From positions 1 to 53,693 of the forward strand of contig CAKTQP010000009.1 in assembly GCA_934597165.1 (NCBI GenBank): DNA of 53,693 nt, written 5' to 3'. The stretch comes from an uncultured Oscillospiraceae bacterium (GTDB lineage: Bacteria > Bacillota > Clostridia > Oscillospirales > Oscillospiraceae). Both the position numbers and the translations under genes were made by a program. Below, piece by piece: positions 40,991-50,039 of the stretch. The notes beneath the pieces were generated by a model, which saw only the letters and a list, made by a program, of their open reading frames with translations, was not told the origin of the DNA and ran no database searches. Each line of letters starts with the position of its first letter. Position 1 is the stretch's first letter.

Positions 40991-42367
40991 ATGGCCGAAC
41001 AACTGGAACGAAAACTGCTCCGCCTGGCGGCAGACTATCAGATGTTCCCCCCCGGCAGCCACGTCCTCGTGGCCTGCTCCGGGGGCAGGGACTCTATGTG
41101 CCTGCTCACTCTGCTGTGGAACCTGCGTCAAACCTTGGGCATCACCCTTTCCGTTGCCCATTTCAACCACCAACTACGGCCGGAAGCGGCGGACGAGGCG
41201 GAATTTGTCCACAACTGGTGTGCAAAACAGGGCATCCCCTGTGTCATCGGCAGGGAAAACGTGGCCGCGCAGGCCGCCCAGACCGGTCGTGGCCTGGAGG
41301 AGACCGCACGGGCGCTGCGGTACGCCTTCTTGGAACGCACACGCCACGACCTAGCCGCCCACCGCATCGCCACCGCTCACCACGCCCAGGACAACAGCGA
41401 GACGCTACTGCTCCACCTGATGCGAGGCAGCGGTCTCCGTGGATTGGGCGGTATCCCGCCGGTGCGCGGGAATATCGTCCGACCACTGCTCACCGCCCAG
41501 CGGTGGGAAATCCAATCCTACTTGACCCGCCACCACATTCCCTATGTGGAGGACGCCTCCAACCAGGACGTCCGCTACACCCGGAATTTCATCCGACACG
41601 AGATCCTGCCCCTGTTGGAGCAGCGCAACCCCAACCTGAACGCCCGCCTGTGGGAGAGCGCCTGCCAGTTCCGGCAGGAGGACGCTTTTTTGGAAGAGCA
41701 GGCGCGAACGTTGTTGTCCGACCTGCACGAGACGCCGAATGGAGTAGCCTTGCCCTGTGCTGCGCTGACCCAAGGACCGGAGGTGCTGGCCCTCCGTGCC
41801 GTGCAGCAGCTGGCGCAGGTGTTGGAACCGGAACTGGTGCTTTCCGCCGCCCATCGAAGGGGCATCCTGGCACTGTGTCAGGGGAACCGCCCCTCTGGAC
41901 AGCTGGCGCTGCCTTTGGGCGTTATCGCACGGCGGAACTACGACCGATTAGAGCTGGTGCGTGGAGAACGTCCGCCCTTTGTGCCGGTCACCCTGCGCCT
42001 GCCCTTTGAACGGGACGTGGCCGGATGGTACCTCACCTGTGAAAGAACCCTTTGTCCCACCGGGAAGTTCAACCAACCCCGGTGCTTTTACCTGGCTCTG
42101 CCTGAAGACGCGCAAGTGCTGCTGCGTCCCCGCCAGACGGGCGACGCCATCACCCTGCCAGCGCGGAGCCAGAAGACCATCAAAAAACTACTCATCGACG
42201 CCAAACTCCCCCGTCAGCGTCGGGACTTCCTCCCGGTCTGGGAGTGGAACGGTCAGGTCTGCGCTTTGACCGAGTTTGGAGCCGATCAAGCCTTTTTACC
42301 ACAGCCAGGCCAGCCTGCCTGGCGCATCACTGCGGCACCTGCCGCAAATTCCATTCATGCGAGATAG
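40991..42367 (+). CDS. tilS: tRNA(Ile)-lysidine synthase TilS
   Basis: A 458-residue ATPase that makes lysidine at C34 of the isoleucine tRNA reading AUA. The N-terminal PP-loop is VACSGGRDSMCLL. VAHFNHQLRPEA and the HHAQDNSETLLLHLMRGSGLRGL stretch are family signatures, the latter with the usual A-x-x-DN-x-E-T. The C-terminal substrate-binding domain follows (RQTGDAITLPARSQKTIKKLLIDAKLP region). It starts 3 nt after dnaB, so it is translationally linked, and forms the common tilS-hpt-ftsH module. Confidence 0.95.
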   Translation: MAEQLERKLLRLAADYQMFPPGSHVLVACSGGRDSMCLLTLLWNLRQTLGITLSVAHFNHQLRPEAADEAEFVHNWCAKQGIPCVIGRENVAAQAAQTGRGLEETARALRYAFLERTRHDLAAHRIATAHHAQDNSETLLLHLMRGSGLRGLGGIPPVRGNIVRPLLTAQRWEIQSYLTRHHIPYVEDASNQDVRYTRNFIRHEILPLLEQRNPNLNARLWESACQFRQEDAFLEEQARTLLSDLHETPNGVALPCAALTQGPEVLALRAVQQLAQVLEPELVLSAAHRRGILALCQGNRPSGQLALPLGVIARRNYDRLELVRGERPPFVPVTLRLPFERDVAGWYLTCERTLCPTGKFNQPRCFYLALPEDAQVLLRPRQTGDAITLPARSQKTIKKLLIDAKLPRQRRDFLPVWEWNGQVCALTEFGADQAFLPQPGQPAWRITAAPAANSIHAR

Positions 42368-42382
42368 AGAGGGAAATGAACC

Positions 42383-42928
42383 ATGAATATGTCTGACAGC
42401 ATCAAGGAAGTCCTGTACACCGAAGAACAGTTGCAGGCGCGTGTGAAAGAACTGGGCGCACAGATCACCAAGGATTATGCCGACAAGGATAAGATCCTGC
42501 TGGTCAGCGTCCTCCGCGGCTCCTACATCTTTATGGCCGACCTGAGCCGTGCCATCGACCTGCCCTGCCTCATCGACTTTATGGTGGTCTCCTCCTATGG
42601 CGCCGGCACCTCCAGCAGCGGTCAGGTGGAGATCAAGAAGGACATCTCCTCCTCCATCGAGGGCTATCACGTCATCATCGTGGAGGACATCCTGGACTCC
42701 GGCAACACCCTGTACTATCTGCTGGATATGCTCAAGGTGCGCAAGGCCGCTTCCATCCGCATCTGCACCCTGCTGGATAAGCCGGAACGCCGGGCGAAGC
42801 CCATCCAGGCGGACTATGCCGGGTTTGTGGTGCCCGATGCCTTTGTGGTGGGCTACGGCCTGGACTACAACCAGCAGTACCGCAACCTGCCCTACATCGG
42901 CGTGCTGAAAGAAGAAGTTTATAGCTGA
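42383..42928 (+). CDS. hpt: hypoxanthine (guanine) phosphoribosyltransferase
   Basis: A 181-residue purine salvage enzyme that makes IMP/GMP from hypoxanthine/guanine and PRPP. The PRPP-binding motif is VIIVEDILDSGNTLYYLLDM, and the loop VSVLRGSYIFMADLSRAI and the C-terminal FVVGYGLDYNQQYRNLPYIG are typical. In many Firmicutes Hpt binds TilS or FtsH or is encoded between them, as here. AGAGGG precedes the ATG. Confidence 0.96.
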   Translation: MNMSDSIKEVLYTEEQLQARVKELGAQITKDYADKDKILLVSVLRGSYIFMADLSRAIDLPCLIDFMVVSSYGAGTSSSGQVEIKKDISSSIEGYHVIIVEDILDSGNTLYYLLDMLKVRKAASIRICTLLDKPERRAKPIQADYAGFVVPDAFVVGYGLDYNQQYRNLPYIGVLKEEVYS

Positions 42929-42976
42929 TTTGATTTTGTGGACGTCGTTCCACCCTGAAAAGGAAGTGATCTCTCT

Positions 42977-44824
42977 TTGAGACAGAAAAGCAACCACCGA
43001 GATTATGTATTCTATCTGATCCTCCTGTTGGCTCTGCTGGGGTTCTTCTGGTTCTTCACCAACCAGCACAGCACCGCCAGCGTCCCCTACAGCCAGATGG
43101 TGGAGCTGTTCCAGTCGGAACAGGTGTCCTCCTTCACGGTGCAGAACAATGTGGTGACCATGGAGCTGAAGTCGGAAGTGGATGGCAAGAAGGAGGCTTC
43201 CTGCGCCATCTCGGACTTTACGGCCTTTTATGAGGATCTCAATCCCCTGGTGCAGGCGCAGAAAAAGAGCGGCGTCCTGACCAGCTACGACTATAAAAAG
43301 GACACCCAGTCCGTCAACTGGGTCACCCTCCTCCCCTCCCTGCTCTCTGTGGCCATGGTCTTCCTGCTGCTCATGATGATGGTGCGGCAGAACAACGCCA
43401 ACGGCGGCGGTGGCGGCCTGTCCCAGTTCGGCAAGGCCAAATTCACCTCCGCGGAACAGATGAAGAAGAAGGTCAGCTTCCGTGACGTGGCTGGCGCACA
43501 GGAGGAAAAGGCGGAACTGGAGGAGGTCGTAGACTTCCTAAAAGACCCGGAAAAGTACACCGCTCTGGGCGCACACATCCCCAAAGGCATCCTGCTGGTA
43601 GGCCCTCCGGGCACCGGCAAGACCCTGCTGGCCAAAGCGGTAGCTGGGGAAGCGGGTGTGCCCTTCCTGTCCATCTCCGGCTCCGACTTTGTGGAGCTGT
43701 ACGTGGGCGTAGGCGCAAGCCGTGTCCGTGACCTCTTTGAAGAGGCCACCAAGACTGCACCCTCCATCGTGTTCATCGACGAGATCGACGCCGTTGGCCG
43801 TCAGCGCGGCGCTGGCCTGGGCGGCGGGCACGATGAGCGGGAACAGACCCTGAACCAGCTGCTGGTGGAAATGGACGGTTTTGAAGGCAACTCCGGCGTC
43901 ATCGTCTTAGCTGCCACCAACCGTGTGGACATTCTCGACCCGGCGCTCCTCCGTCCCGGTCGCTTTGACCGACAGGTCTATGTGGGTCTGCCGGACATCC
44001 AGGGGCGCAAGGAAGTGCTCCAAGTCCACTCCCGCACCAAGCCACTGGCTGAGGACGTGAACCTGGAGACCCTAGCCAAATCCACCAGCGGCTTCACCGG
44101 CGCGGACCTGGAGAACCTGATGAACGAGGGCGCGCTGCTGGCCGCGCGGAAGAACCGGCAGTTCATCACCATGTCCGACCTGCAGGAGTCCATCATCAAG
44201 GTCATCGCAGGCCCGGAAAAGAAGAGCCACGTGGTGACCCCTCACGCCCGGAAGCTCACCGCTTACCACGAGGCCGGTCACGCCATCGCCATGCACGCCC
44301 TGCCCACCCATGACCCGGTACATCAGATCACCATCGTCCCCCGTGGTCAGGCCGGCGGCATGACCATCTCCCTGCCCCAAGAAGACCGCTCCTTCCGCTC
44401 TCGGAACGAGCTGTTCGAGGACATCGTCGCCCTGCTGGGCGGCCGTGTGGCAGAGGAGCAGTTCCTGGGCGACATCTCCACCGGCGCCTCCAGTGACCTG
44501 GAGCGTGCCACTGCCATCGCCCACGCTATGGTGGCCAAGTACGGCATGAGCGACGCTCTGGGCGCTGTGGTCTACGACGACGGCAAGGGCGAGGTGTTCA
44601 TCGGCCGTTCCATGGCACAGACCAAGCCTTATTCCGAGACCATCGCCGCCTCCATCGACCAGGAGGTCAAGGCGCTCATCGACAAGGCTTACACCCAGTG
44701 CCGGAAGATCCTGTCCGACTACGCACCCCAGTTGGAGACCACTGCACAGTATCTACTGGAGCATGAAACTATGTCCAGCGAAGCCTTTGAAGCAGTGTTC
44801 ACCGCAACAGAACAGGACGCATAA
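42977..44824 (+). CDS. ftsH: ATP-dependent zinc metalloprotease FtsH
   Basis: A 615-residue membrane-bound AAA+ protease. It has two N-terminal membrane helices (about 10-30 and 115-137) with an extracytoplasmic part between. Walker A is VGPPGTGKTLLAKAV, Walker B is IVFIDEIDAVG, and the second region of homology is ATNRVDILDPALLRPGRFDRQ. The zinc site is in TAYHEAGHAIAMHAL. The start is the TTG at 42977, preceded at good spacing by AAGGAAGTGAT, which is nearly a perfect anti-16S match; no ATG fits. It degrades misfolded membrane proteins and regulators and ends the operon before tandem terminators. Confidence 0.96.
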   Translation: MRQKSNHRDYVFYLILLLALLGFFWFFTNQHSTASVPYSQMVELFQSEQVSSFTVQNNVVTMELKSEVDGKKEASCAISDFTAFYEDLNPLVQAQKKSGVLTSYDYKKDTQSVNWVTLLPSLLSVAMVFLLLMMMVRQNNANGGGGGLSQFGKAKFTSAEQMKKKVSFRDVAGAQEEKAELEEVVDFLKDPEKYTALGAHIPKGILLVGPPGTGKTLLAKAVAGEAGVPFLSISGSDFVELYVGVGASRVRDLFEEATKTAPSIVFIDEIDAVGRQRGAGLGGGHDEREQTLNQLLVEMDGFEGNSGVIVLAATNRVDILDPALLRPGRFDRQVYVGLPDIQGRKEVLQVHSRTKPLAEDVNLETLAKSTSGFTGADLENLMNEGALLAARKNRQFITMSDLQESIIKVIAGPEKKSHVVTPHARKLTAYHEAGHAIAMHALPTHDPVHQITIVPRGQAGGMTISLPQEDRSFRSRNELFEDIVALLGGRVAEEQFLGDISTGASSDLERATAIAHAMVAKYGMSDALGAVVYDDGKGEVFIGRSMAQTKPYSETIAASIDQEVKALIDKAYTQCRKILSDYAPQLETTAQYLLEHETMSSEAFEAVFTATEQDA

Positions 44825-44831
44825 CGCTTTT

Positions 44832-44859
44832 GCGGCTCCCAATCCGGGAGCCGCTTTTT
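44832..44859 (+). terminator. terminator after ftsH
   Basis: A perfect 9-bp stem (GCGGCTCCC and complement), 5-nt loop, then TTTTT. Confidence 0.92.
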
Positions 44860-44884
44860 CCCCCTGTCCGAAAACGAGAAAAAC

Positions 44885-44912
44885 GCCTGACCACATTGGC
44901 CAGGCGCTTTTC
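44885..44912 (+). terminator. second, bidirectional terminator between ftsH and gpr
   Basis: CGCCTG pairs with CAGGCG, with three more inner pairs after one mismatch. CTTTT follows on the plus strand and TTTTT on the minus strand, so it can also end the gpr transcript. Confidence 0.75.
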
Positions 44913-45040
44913 ATCATTCGAAAAAAAGAGAGAGAAGAGAGAGAATCAACCAATCAAAAACGAGGTTCTTTCTTGGTACGGGTATAGAATACCGGGTAAT
45001 TACGGCAAAATCATGACGGCTTTGTAAACCGTTTGTAAAC

Positions 45041-45928
45041 TCAGGATAGAAGCAATTCTAGGTCCGCCAGCGCCAACCCTTCCTGCAAGGCCAGGCTGAT
45101 GGCGCACCCGGTCACCCGGCCAATATCCGCCACCAAGGTGTCCACCTCCCGGGGCGTGACCATCATCCGTTCCAGCTCCTCCTGTCCCGTCCGTTCCTGA
45201 CCGGTCAGCTCCGCCACCAGCGTCCCCGCATCCACCACCGTGGGCACTCCCATAGCGATGACGGGGATGCCCAAGGTCTCCTGATTCAACGCCGCCCGGG
45301 CATTGCCCACGCCGGAGCCGGGGATGATGCCTGTGTCGGCGATCTGGATGGTCTTCCCCAGCCGAGCAGCAGAACGGGCGGCCAGGGCGTCCACCGCGAT
45401 GACCACCGCCGGTTTGATCTCCCGTGCCAGGGCTTGGATCAGCTCAGCGCTCTCCACGCCGGTGCTGCCCACAACCCCCGTATGCACCGCCGCCACCGGA
45501 CGCCACTGGCCAAAGTACTCCGGTGCTTGGGTGATGAGATGCCGGGTGGCTAAGGTGTGGTCGATGGCGATGGGGCCGACGGCGTCCGGGGTGATATTCC
45601 GATTGCCCAGGCCGATGACCAAGGCGGGGAGGGTGTCCCCTTTGGGCAGCAAGCCCATGAGAGTCTCTGTGACCGCCTGCACTGTCCGTTCAAAGGTGTC
45701 CCCTGTCCGTCCCGGCAGCTCGCCTAGGGTCAGGGTCAGGTAGTGGCCGATGGGCTTGCCCAAGCGCCGGGCGGCGTTGTCGTCCAAAATCTCCACTTCG
45801 GTGACGGGAATGCCGCAGCGTTCAAAGTCCCGGTGGCGCATCCCAGGCAAATCCTGCGTCTCTGTCCCCTCACCCAGCTCCAGCGCTTCCACAGCCAAGT
45901 CCGTCCGGACTCCTTTTTTCCACTCCAT
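45041..45928 (-). CDS. gpr: germination protease GPR
   Basis: A 295-residue endopeptidase that degrades small acid-soluble spore proteins at germination. It is made as a zymogen. The N-terminal RTDLAVEALEL is typical, and the conserved block LVIGLGNRNITPDAVGPIAID, of which GLGN and TPDA(L/V)GP are signatures, is followed by GVVGSTGVESAE and DALAARS. The start at 45928 has AGGAGGGAGC upstream; the frame extends to 45976 without a site. Its place next to rpsT is common in Clostridia. No clear sigma-G promoter was found by eye. Confidence 0.96.
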   Translation of the reverse strand: MEWKKGVRTDLAVEALELGEGTETQDLPGMRHRDFERCGIPVTEVEILDDNAARRLGKPIGHYLTLTLGELPGRTGDTFERTVQAVTETLMGLLPKGDTLPALVIGLGNRNITPDAVGPIAIDHTLATRHLITQAPEYFGQWRPVAAVHTGVVGSTGVESAELIQALAREIKPAVVIAVDALAARSAARLGKTIQIADTGIIPGSGVGNARAALNQETLGIPVIAMGVPTVVDAGTLVAELTGQERTGQEELERMMVTPREVDTLVADIGRVTGCAISLALQEGLALADLELLLS

Positions 45929-45979
45929 CTTGTGCTCCCTCCTGTTCTTTCTGCCTAGTTTGGGCGACGGGGACAAAAG

Positions 45980-45988
45980 TTATCCACA
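45980..45988 (+). other. single consensus DnaA box
   Basis: TTATCCACA, a perfect DnaA box, lies between the divergent gpr and rpsT genes, 27 nt before the -35 box of rpsT. One isolated box does not make an origin. Confidence 0.4.
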
Positions 45989-46014
45989 GGCCGGGAAAAA
46001 ATTTGAGAAAAGAG

Positions 46015-46043
46015 TTGCAATCTGACCGTTCGGATGCTATAAT
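46015..46043 (+). promoter_or_regulatory. sigma-A promoter of rpsT
   Basis: TTGCAA (46015-46020), a 17-nt spacer and a perfect TATAAT (46038-46043), about 60 nt before the gene. Confidence 0.87.
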
Positions 46044-46102
46044 TAGGACTTGCACGGGTCTTTTTTACCCCTGCTACTTTTTCAATAGAGGAGGTTTTTG
46101 GT

Positions 46103-46369
46103 TTGCCCAATATCAAGTCCGCTAAAAAGCGCGTGCTGGTTAACCAGACCAAGGCCGCTCGTAACAAGGCTGCTGTCTCCGCTGTGAAGACTGCACTGAA
46201 GAAGTTTGATGCCGCTGTCGCTGAAGGCACCAAGGATGAAGCCGCTGTGGCTTACAAGGTTGCTGTGAAGCACGTGGACAAGGCTGCTGCCAATGGCCTG
46301 ATGCATAAGAACAAGGCCGCTCGCAAGAAGCATCAGCTGACCATCAAGCTCAACGCCATCGAGGGCTAA
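46103..46369 (+). CDS. rpsT: 30S ribosomal protein bS20
   Basis: An 88-residue, very basic helical protein beginning PNIKSAKKRVLVNQTKAARNK, the bS20 signature region, and ending with LMHKNKAARKKHQLTIKLN. It binds 16S rRNA early in 30S assembly. The start is a TTG at 46103 with GAGGAGG 8 nt upstream; UUG starts are common in rpsT and help autoregulation in some bacteria. It is monocistronic with its own promoter and terminator. Confidence 0.97.
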   Translation: MPNIKSAKKRVLVNQTKAARNKAAVSAVKTALKKFDAAVAEGTKDEAAVAYKVAVKHVDKAAANGLMHKNKAARKKHQLTIKLNAIEG

Positions 46370-46394
46370 TTAAACACGAATGTGATGCACTAAG

Positions 46395-46423
46395 CCGTCT
46401 GTCTACTACACAGACGGTTTTTT
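46395..46423 (+). terminator. terminator after rpsT
   Basis: A perfect 8-bp stem (CCGTCTGT and complement), 7-nt loop and TTTTTT. Confidence 0.93.
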
Positions 46424-46507
46424 GCTGGCTTTTTTTCCGTTTATCGCTTATAATAACCTCATGTCTTCATAGAATCTTAAAAGATCGGGACAAAATCGGG
46501 AGGTGAT

Positions 46508-47401
46508 ATGGCCTTGGAAGAAAAACTCTATCAGTACCTGGATCGGCTCAAAGCCCGCTACCCCCTGGTGGCCTTTATCGTGGACGTCATCGAGGTCTAC
46601 CTGGATCGCCGGGTCTCCCGCAGCTCCGCAGAGCTGGCCTATTACCTGCTGCTGAGCGTCTTCCCCATGCTCATCATGGTCATCTCCGCCCTCGGCTGGC
46701 TGCACCTAGAGGCCAACGCGGTCATCAGCTTCCTCAAGACCGTCCTCCCTGCCCAGATCATGGAGCTGTTCTCCGACTATATCACCTACGTCCTCACCCA
46801 CCAATCCAGCGGCCTCTTCCTGGCCGGACTCCTCATGTCCATCACCGCCTCTTCCGCTGGCTTCCGCAGTCTCATGTCCATCTCCGCCGAGATCTACGGA
46901 CGGCGCACCTTCCGCGGGGTCTGGTACCTGCTGACCTCCCTCATCTTCTCCGTCCTGCTGCTGGTCATGGTCTACGGCTCCATCGCGGTCGTCCTGACGG
47001 GCAATTGGTTCTTCAAATGGTTTCGGATGCGGTTCTCCATGCTGCCGCTGCCCAAGAACCTGCGGTGGATGCGCCTGATGATCCTCTTCGGCGTGGCTCT
47101 GCTGGTTCTGGCGCTGCTCTATCGGGTCACCGCCCCTTGGAGTCACCAGCGTCCGCCGGTGCTCAAAGGCGCCTTCCTCATCTCCATCCTGCTGGCCGCT
47201 GCATCCGGTCTGTTCTCTATGTTCATCAGCCTGTCCACCCGGTATTCCACCGTCTACGGCTCCTTGGCTTCGGTCATCATCCTCATGCTCTGGCTCTACC
47301 TGTGCGGCAACATCGTCAACCTGGGCAATGTGCTCAACTACGTGTGGTGGCGACGAAAACAGGGGCTGCCGGTGCGCTTCTTATTAGAAAAGCAATTGTA
47401 A
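46508..47401 (+). CDS. YihY/UPF0761 family membrane protein
   Basis: A 297-residue protein with about six membrane helices. The family pattern is clear: VSRSSAELAYYLLLSVFPMLIMVISALGWL, of which AELAYYLLLS...P is the signature, and LYRVTAPWSH, then YSTVYGSLASVIILMLWLYLCGNIVNLG near the end. The family was once called ribonuclease BN, which is wrong; current views favour a lipid or envelope role. The ATG has GGGAGGTGAT upstream. A TATAAT at 46449-46454 lies before it but without a good -35. Confidence 0.92.
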   Translation: MALEEKLYQYLDRLKARYPLVAFIVDVIEVYLDRRVSRSSAELAYYLLLSVFPMLIMVISALGWLHLEANAVISFLKTVLPAQIMELFSDYITYVLTHQSSGLFLAGLLMSITASSAGFRSLMSISAEIYGRRTFRGVWYLLTSLIFSVLLLVMVYGSIAVVLTGNWFFKWFRMRFSMLPLPKNLRWMRLMILFGVALLVLALLYRVTAPWSHQRPPVLKGAFLISILLAAASGLFSMFISLSTRYSTVYGSLASVIILMLWLYLCGNIVNLGNVLNYVWWRRKQGLPVRFLLEKQL

Positions 47402-47409
47402 CATTTCCT

Positions 47410-47437
47410 CCGCTCCGTTGCGCTTGTCACGGAGCGG
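47410..47437 (+). terminator. terminator after the YihY family gene
   Basis: A perfect 9-bp stem (CCGCTCCGT and complement) with a 10-nt loop, then ATTTTCATTTTT. Confidence 0.85.
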
Positions 47438-47556
47438 ATTTTCATTTTTAGGGAATTTCGCCCAGCATCTCCCTGTGAAATGAGGCAAATCCGTCGTTTT
47501 CCGCTATTTTTGTTTCCATTTGTCAATAAATCCTGCAAGTTGTAACGGGATTGTTG

Positions 47557-47585
47557 TTGTACCGGCGGGCAAATTCCGTTACACT
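47557..47585 (+). promoter_or_regulatory. probable promoter of the first RsiV-like lipoprotein gene
   Basis: TTGTAC (47557-47562), 17 nt, TACACT (47580-47585), about 44 nt before the GTG start. Confidence 0.5.
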
Positions 47586-47628
47586 GTTCATATATAAAGT
47601 GAACTTTGTTACGAAAGGAGGGTTTTGC

Positions 47629-48915
47629 GTGAAGCTCTTTCCCGCCATTCTGCTGAGCGGTCTGCTGGCGCTCACCTTAGTCGGCTGCACTGCACAGAGC
47701 ACCTCTGGCGGCGTCTCTGCTGCCGCATCTGCCCTTGACGCAACCGCAAACGCTTCCCCCATTCAGATCAAACTCAACCGGGTGAAGGATGAGCTCAAGG
47801 CGGAGGACGGCCATGTGCTGGTCTCCTACGCCTATGACCGTCCCACGGTGATCATTTCCGGCAACGCTGCCGCTCAGTCCGCCATCCAAACCAGCTTGAA
47901 CGCCCTGGTGGACAAAGACCTGACCTATGTAAAAGGAGACCTCTACGCCATTGCCCAAGGAAACTATCAGGCGCTGGGCAAGGACGCGACCCCCTGTACC
48001 TCCGAGCTGAACCTGACCATCACCCGCAGCGATGACACGGTCATCAGCCTGGTGGCCGACGAGATCCAAGACGCCGGCGGCGCCCATGGCAGCGACTGGC
48101 GCAGCGGCTGGAACTACGACACCCAGACCGGTCAGCTGCTGACCTTCCCTGACCTGGGCAACGGGTTCCGGGAAAAGGCCACCGAGCTGGTGTCCGAGCA
48201 GGCTGCGTTGGAGGTGGATTCTCTCTTTGACGGCTATCAGGAAAACCTGAGTCACGTGGTGCTGGACGGCACCGAGGACGCTCAGAGTCTGTACGGCTTT
48301 GACGCCACCATCGCCCCTACTTATTATATGACTGACGAATCCATCACCTTTATCTCTCGGGAGTACGAATTGCAGCCCTACGCCATGGGTGTGCTGGAGT
48401 TCCCCACCCCCTATTCGGATTACGGTTCCATCCTGAAGGAACACTACCTGCCCAAGGGCTACACTGCCAAGGAAAACGCCAAGCAGGACGCCGACCTGGC
48501 CGCCAGCTCGGACGATGGCGATACTACCAGCAACGACGCCTCCACGGATTCCAATGGGCAGGCTCTGGCCAAATCAGGAAAGCTCCAGGGAAAGGGCTGG
48601 ACGTTGACCATCCCCACCAACTGGAACAAGCAGATCTATGTGGCCAGTACCGCTCATTCGGTCTCTTTCTACGAGAAAGGGTGCCATGATGCCATGGGCG
48701 GCGGCTGGCTGTTCTCCATCCAGTCCTATCAAGACAACTCCTATCAGCAGCTGCCGGACTATGAGCTGCTGAGCATCGACCGGAACACCACCTATGTGGT
48801 GGTCTACCCCACTGACGTACAGTTCGAGGGCGCTGACCAAAAGAGCGCCCAGCGCTACAGCGCTTTTTCCGGACAGATCGAAAAGGTTCTGAAAACCTTC
48901 GCCCTGTCCAGCTAA
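47629..48915 (+). CDS. RsiV/DUF3298-like lipoprotein 1
   Basis: A 428-residue predicted lipoprotein. A short signal ends in LALTLVGC. An N-terminal DUF4163-like part follows, then a DUF3298-like part carrying DAGGAHGSDWRSGWNYDTQTG and an end strand LQPYAMGVLEFPTPYSDYGSIL. The GGAHG motif is typical of the extracytoplasmic domain of RsiV and of lipoproteins with the same fold. Unlike the next two genes it has a further C-terminal domain of about 120 residues (from about 310) after an Asp/Ser-rich linker. The start is GTG at 47629 with AAAGGAGGG; the upstream frame is non-coding. No sigma factor gene is adjacent, so an anti-sigma role is unlikely. Confidence 0.82.
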   Translation: MKLFPAILLSGLLALTLVGCTAQSTSGGVSAAASALDATANASPIQIKLNRVKDELKAEDGHVLVSYAYDRPTVIISGNAAAQSAIQTSLNALVDKDLTYVKGDLYAIAQGNYQALGKDATPCTSELNLTITRSDDTVISLVADEIQDAGGAHGSDWRSGWNYDTQTGQLLTFPDLGNGFREKATELVSEQAALEVDSLFDGYQENLSHVVLDGTEDAQSLYGFDATIAPTYYMTDESITFISREYELQPYAMGVLEFPTPYSDYGSILKEHYLPKGYTAKENAKQDADLAASSDDGDTTSNDASTDSNGQALAKSGKLQGKGWTLTIPTNWNKQIYVASTAHSVSFYEKGCHDAMGGGWLFSIQSYQDNSYQQLPDYELLSIDRNTTYVVVYPTDVQFEGADQKSAQRYSAFSGQIEKVLKTFALSS

Positions 48916-48981
48916 CTTCTCCCATTCCCTCCGCCTTTTGACGTGGAACATAAAATTTTATGTAGAAATGAGGTTATGATG

Positions 48982-49962
48982 ATGAAACGACTGTTCACCC
49001 TCTGTCTTGCCATGGTCATGGCCCTCTCCCTGGCCGCCTGCGGCAACAGCAAGACCCCGACCACTTCCAGCACCCCTGCCGACGCCTCCGTGGAGCCTAC
49101 GTCCTCCGGACACCCCGCCTTCCATACCGGCAGCAACAGCAAGCAGGATCTGACGGCAAAGGACGGCACGAAAGTGCTGGTCTCTAAGAGCACTGCCTAT
49201 GATATTGTCTACCCGGAGGCTTCCGACGCCCAGAAGGCCATCCAGAAGGATCTGGAACAGGTCGTGACGGACTTCCACAAAGACGCCAACAAACAAGAAG
49301 AGGACGCCCAGACCTACTACCAGGAATTCCTGAAGAGCGGCGGCAAGAAGGAAGAATTCATCCCTTACACCTTTGAACTGACCTGCAAGCCCCTGCGGGC
49401 AGACAACAACGTCGTGAGCATCCTGTTCTACAGCTACGCTTACTGCGGCGGCGCTCACGGCAGTCTGACCACCTTCGCTCGGAACTATTCCGCCAAGACC
49501 GGCAAGGTTCTGACCATGGAGGACTTTGGGGAAGAGGTCAGCAGTCTGGTGACAGACAACGCCGTCAAGTTCATCAACGCCATCCAGGACACCGACGACG
49601 CCTTCTTCTATGACAAGGTGAAGGCAACAGACGAATCCGTCCAGTCCATGCTGGAGACCGGTAACTTCTACCTGTCCAAGGACGGCCTGGTGCTCATCGA
49701 CGGTCAGTACCTGCTCCAGCCCTATGCCGCTGGTATCGTGGAATTCACCACCAGCTACGATGACCTGCGGGGCAAGCTCAACGACGAGTACACCCTGCCC
49801 GGCGGCGTGACCAACTGCGTCAGCGCCATGGGCACCTATACCTTCGACCAGGACGGCAAGCTGACCAAGACGGAAAGCAGCTACGACCCGGCCGAGATGC
49901 CCAAGGGCGACGATATGCCGGAAGCGACCAGCAGTGCTGACACCTCCACTTCCAGCAACTGA
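48982..49962 (+). CDS. RsiV/DUF3298-like lipoprotein 2
   Basis: A 326-residue predicted lipoprotein: signal with LALSLAACGNS (lipobox LAAC), a Thr/Ser/Pro linker, then the domain with YCGGAHGSLTTFARNYSAKTGKVLTM and LLQPYAAGIVEFTTSYDDL. The three consecutive ATGs leave the start open; the third (48982) has the same 8-nt spacing from GAGG as its paralogue. It is about half identical to lipoprotein 3, so they arose by tandem duplication. The ligand is unknown; in RsiV this domain binds lysozyme. Confidence 0.82.
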   Translation: MKRLFTLCLAMVMALSLAACGNSKTPTTSSTPADASVEPTSSGHPAFHTGSNSKQDLTAKDGTKVLVSKSTAYDIVYPEASDAQKAIQKDLEQVVTDFHKDANKQEEDAQTYYQEFLKSGGKKEEFIPYTFELTCKPLRADNNVVSILFYSYAYCGGAHGSLTTFARNYSAKTGKVLTMEDFGEEVSSLVTDNAVKFINAIQDTDDAFFYDKVKATDESVQSMLETGNFYLSKDGLVLIDGQYLLQPYAAGIVEFTTSYDDLRGKLNDEYTLPGGVTNCVSAMGTYTFDQDGKLTKTESSYDPAEMPKGDDMPEATSSADTSTSSN

Positions 49963-50039
49963 CGTCCTACGTTCTCTTGTTTGTTCCGTCTTCTGGACGG
50001 CAAAATAACGCATCTTGCTTGCAAAAAGAGGTAATCAAA

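Noticed and set aside
45980..45988. Replication origin at the DnaA box near rpsT
   Set aside because: A single box without a cluster, AT-rich unwinding element or dnaA/dnaN genes.
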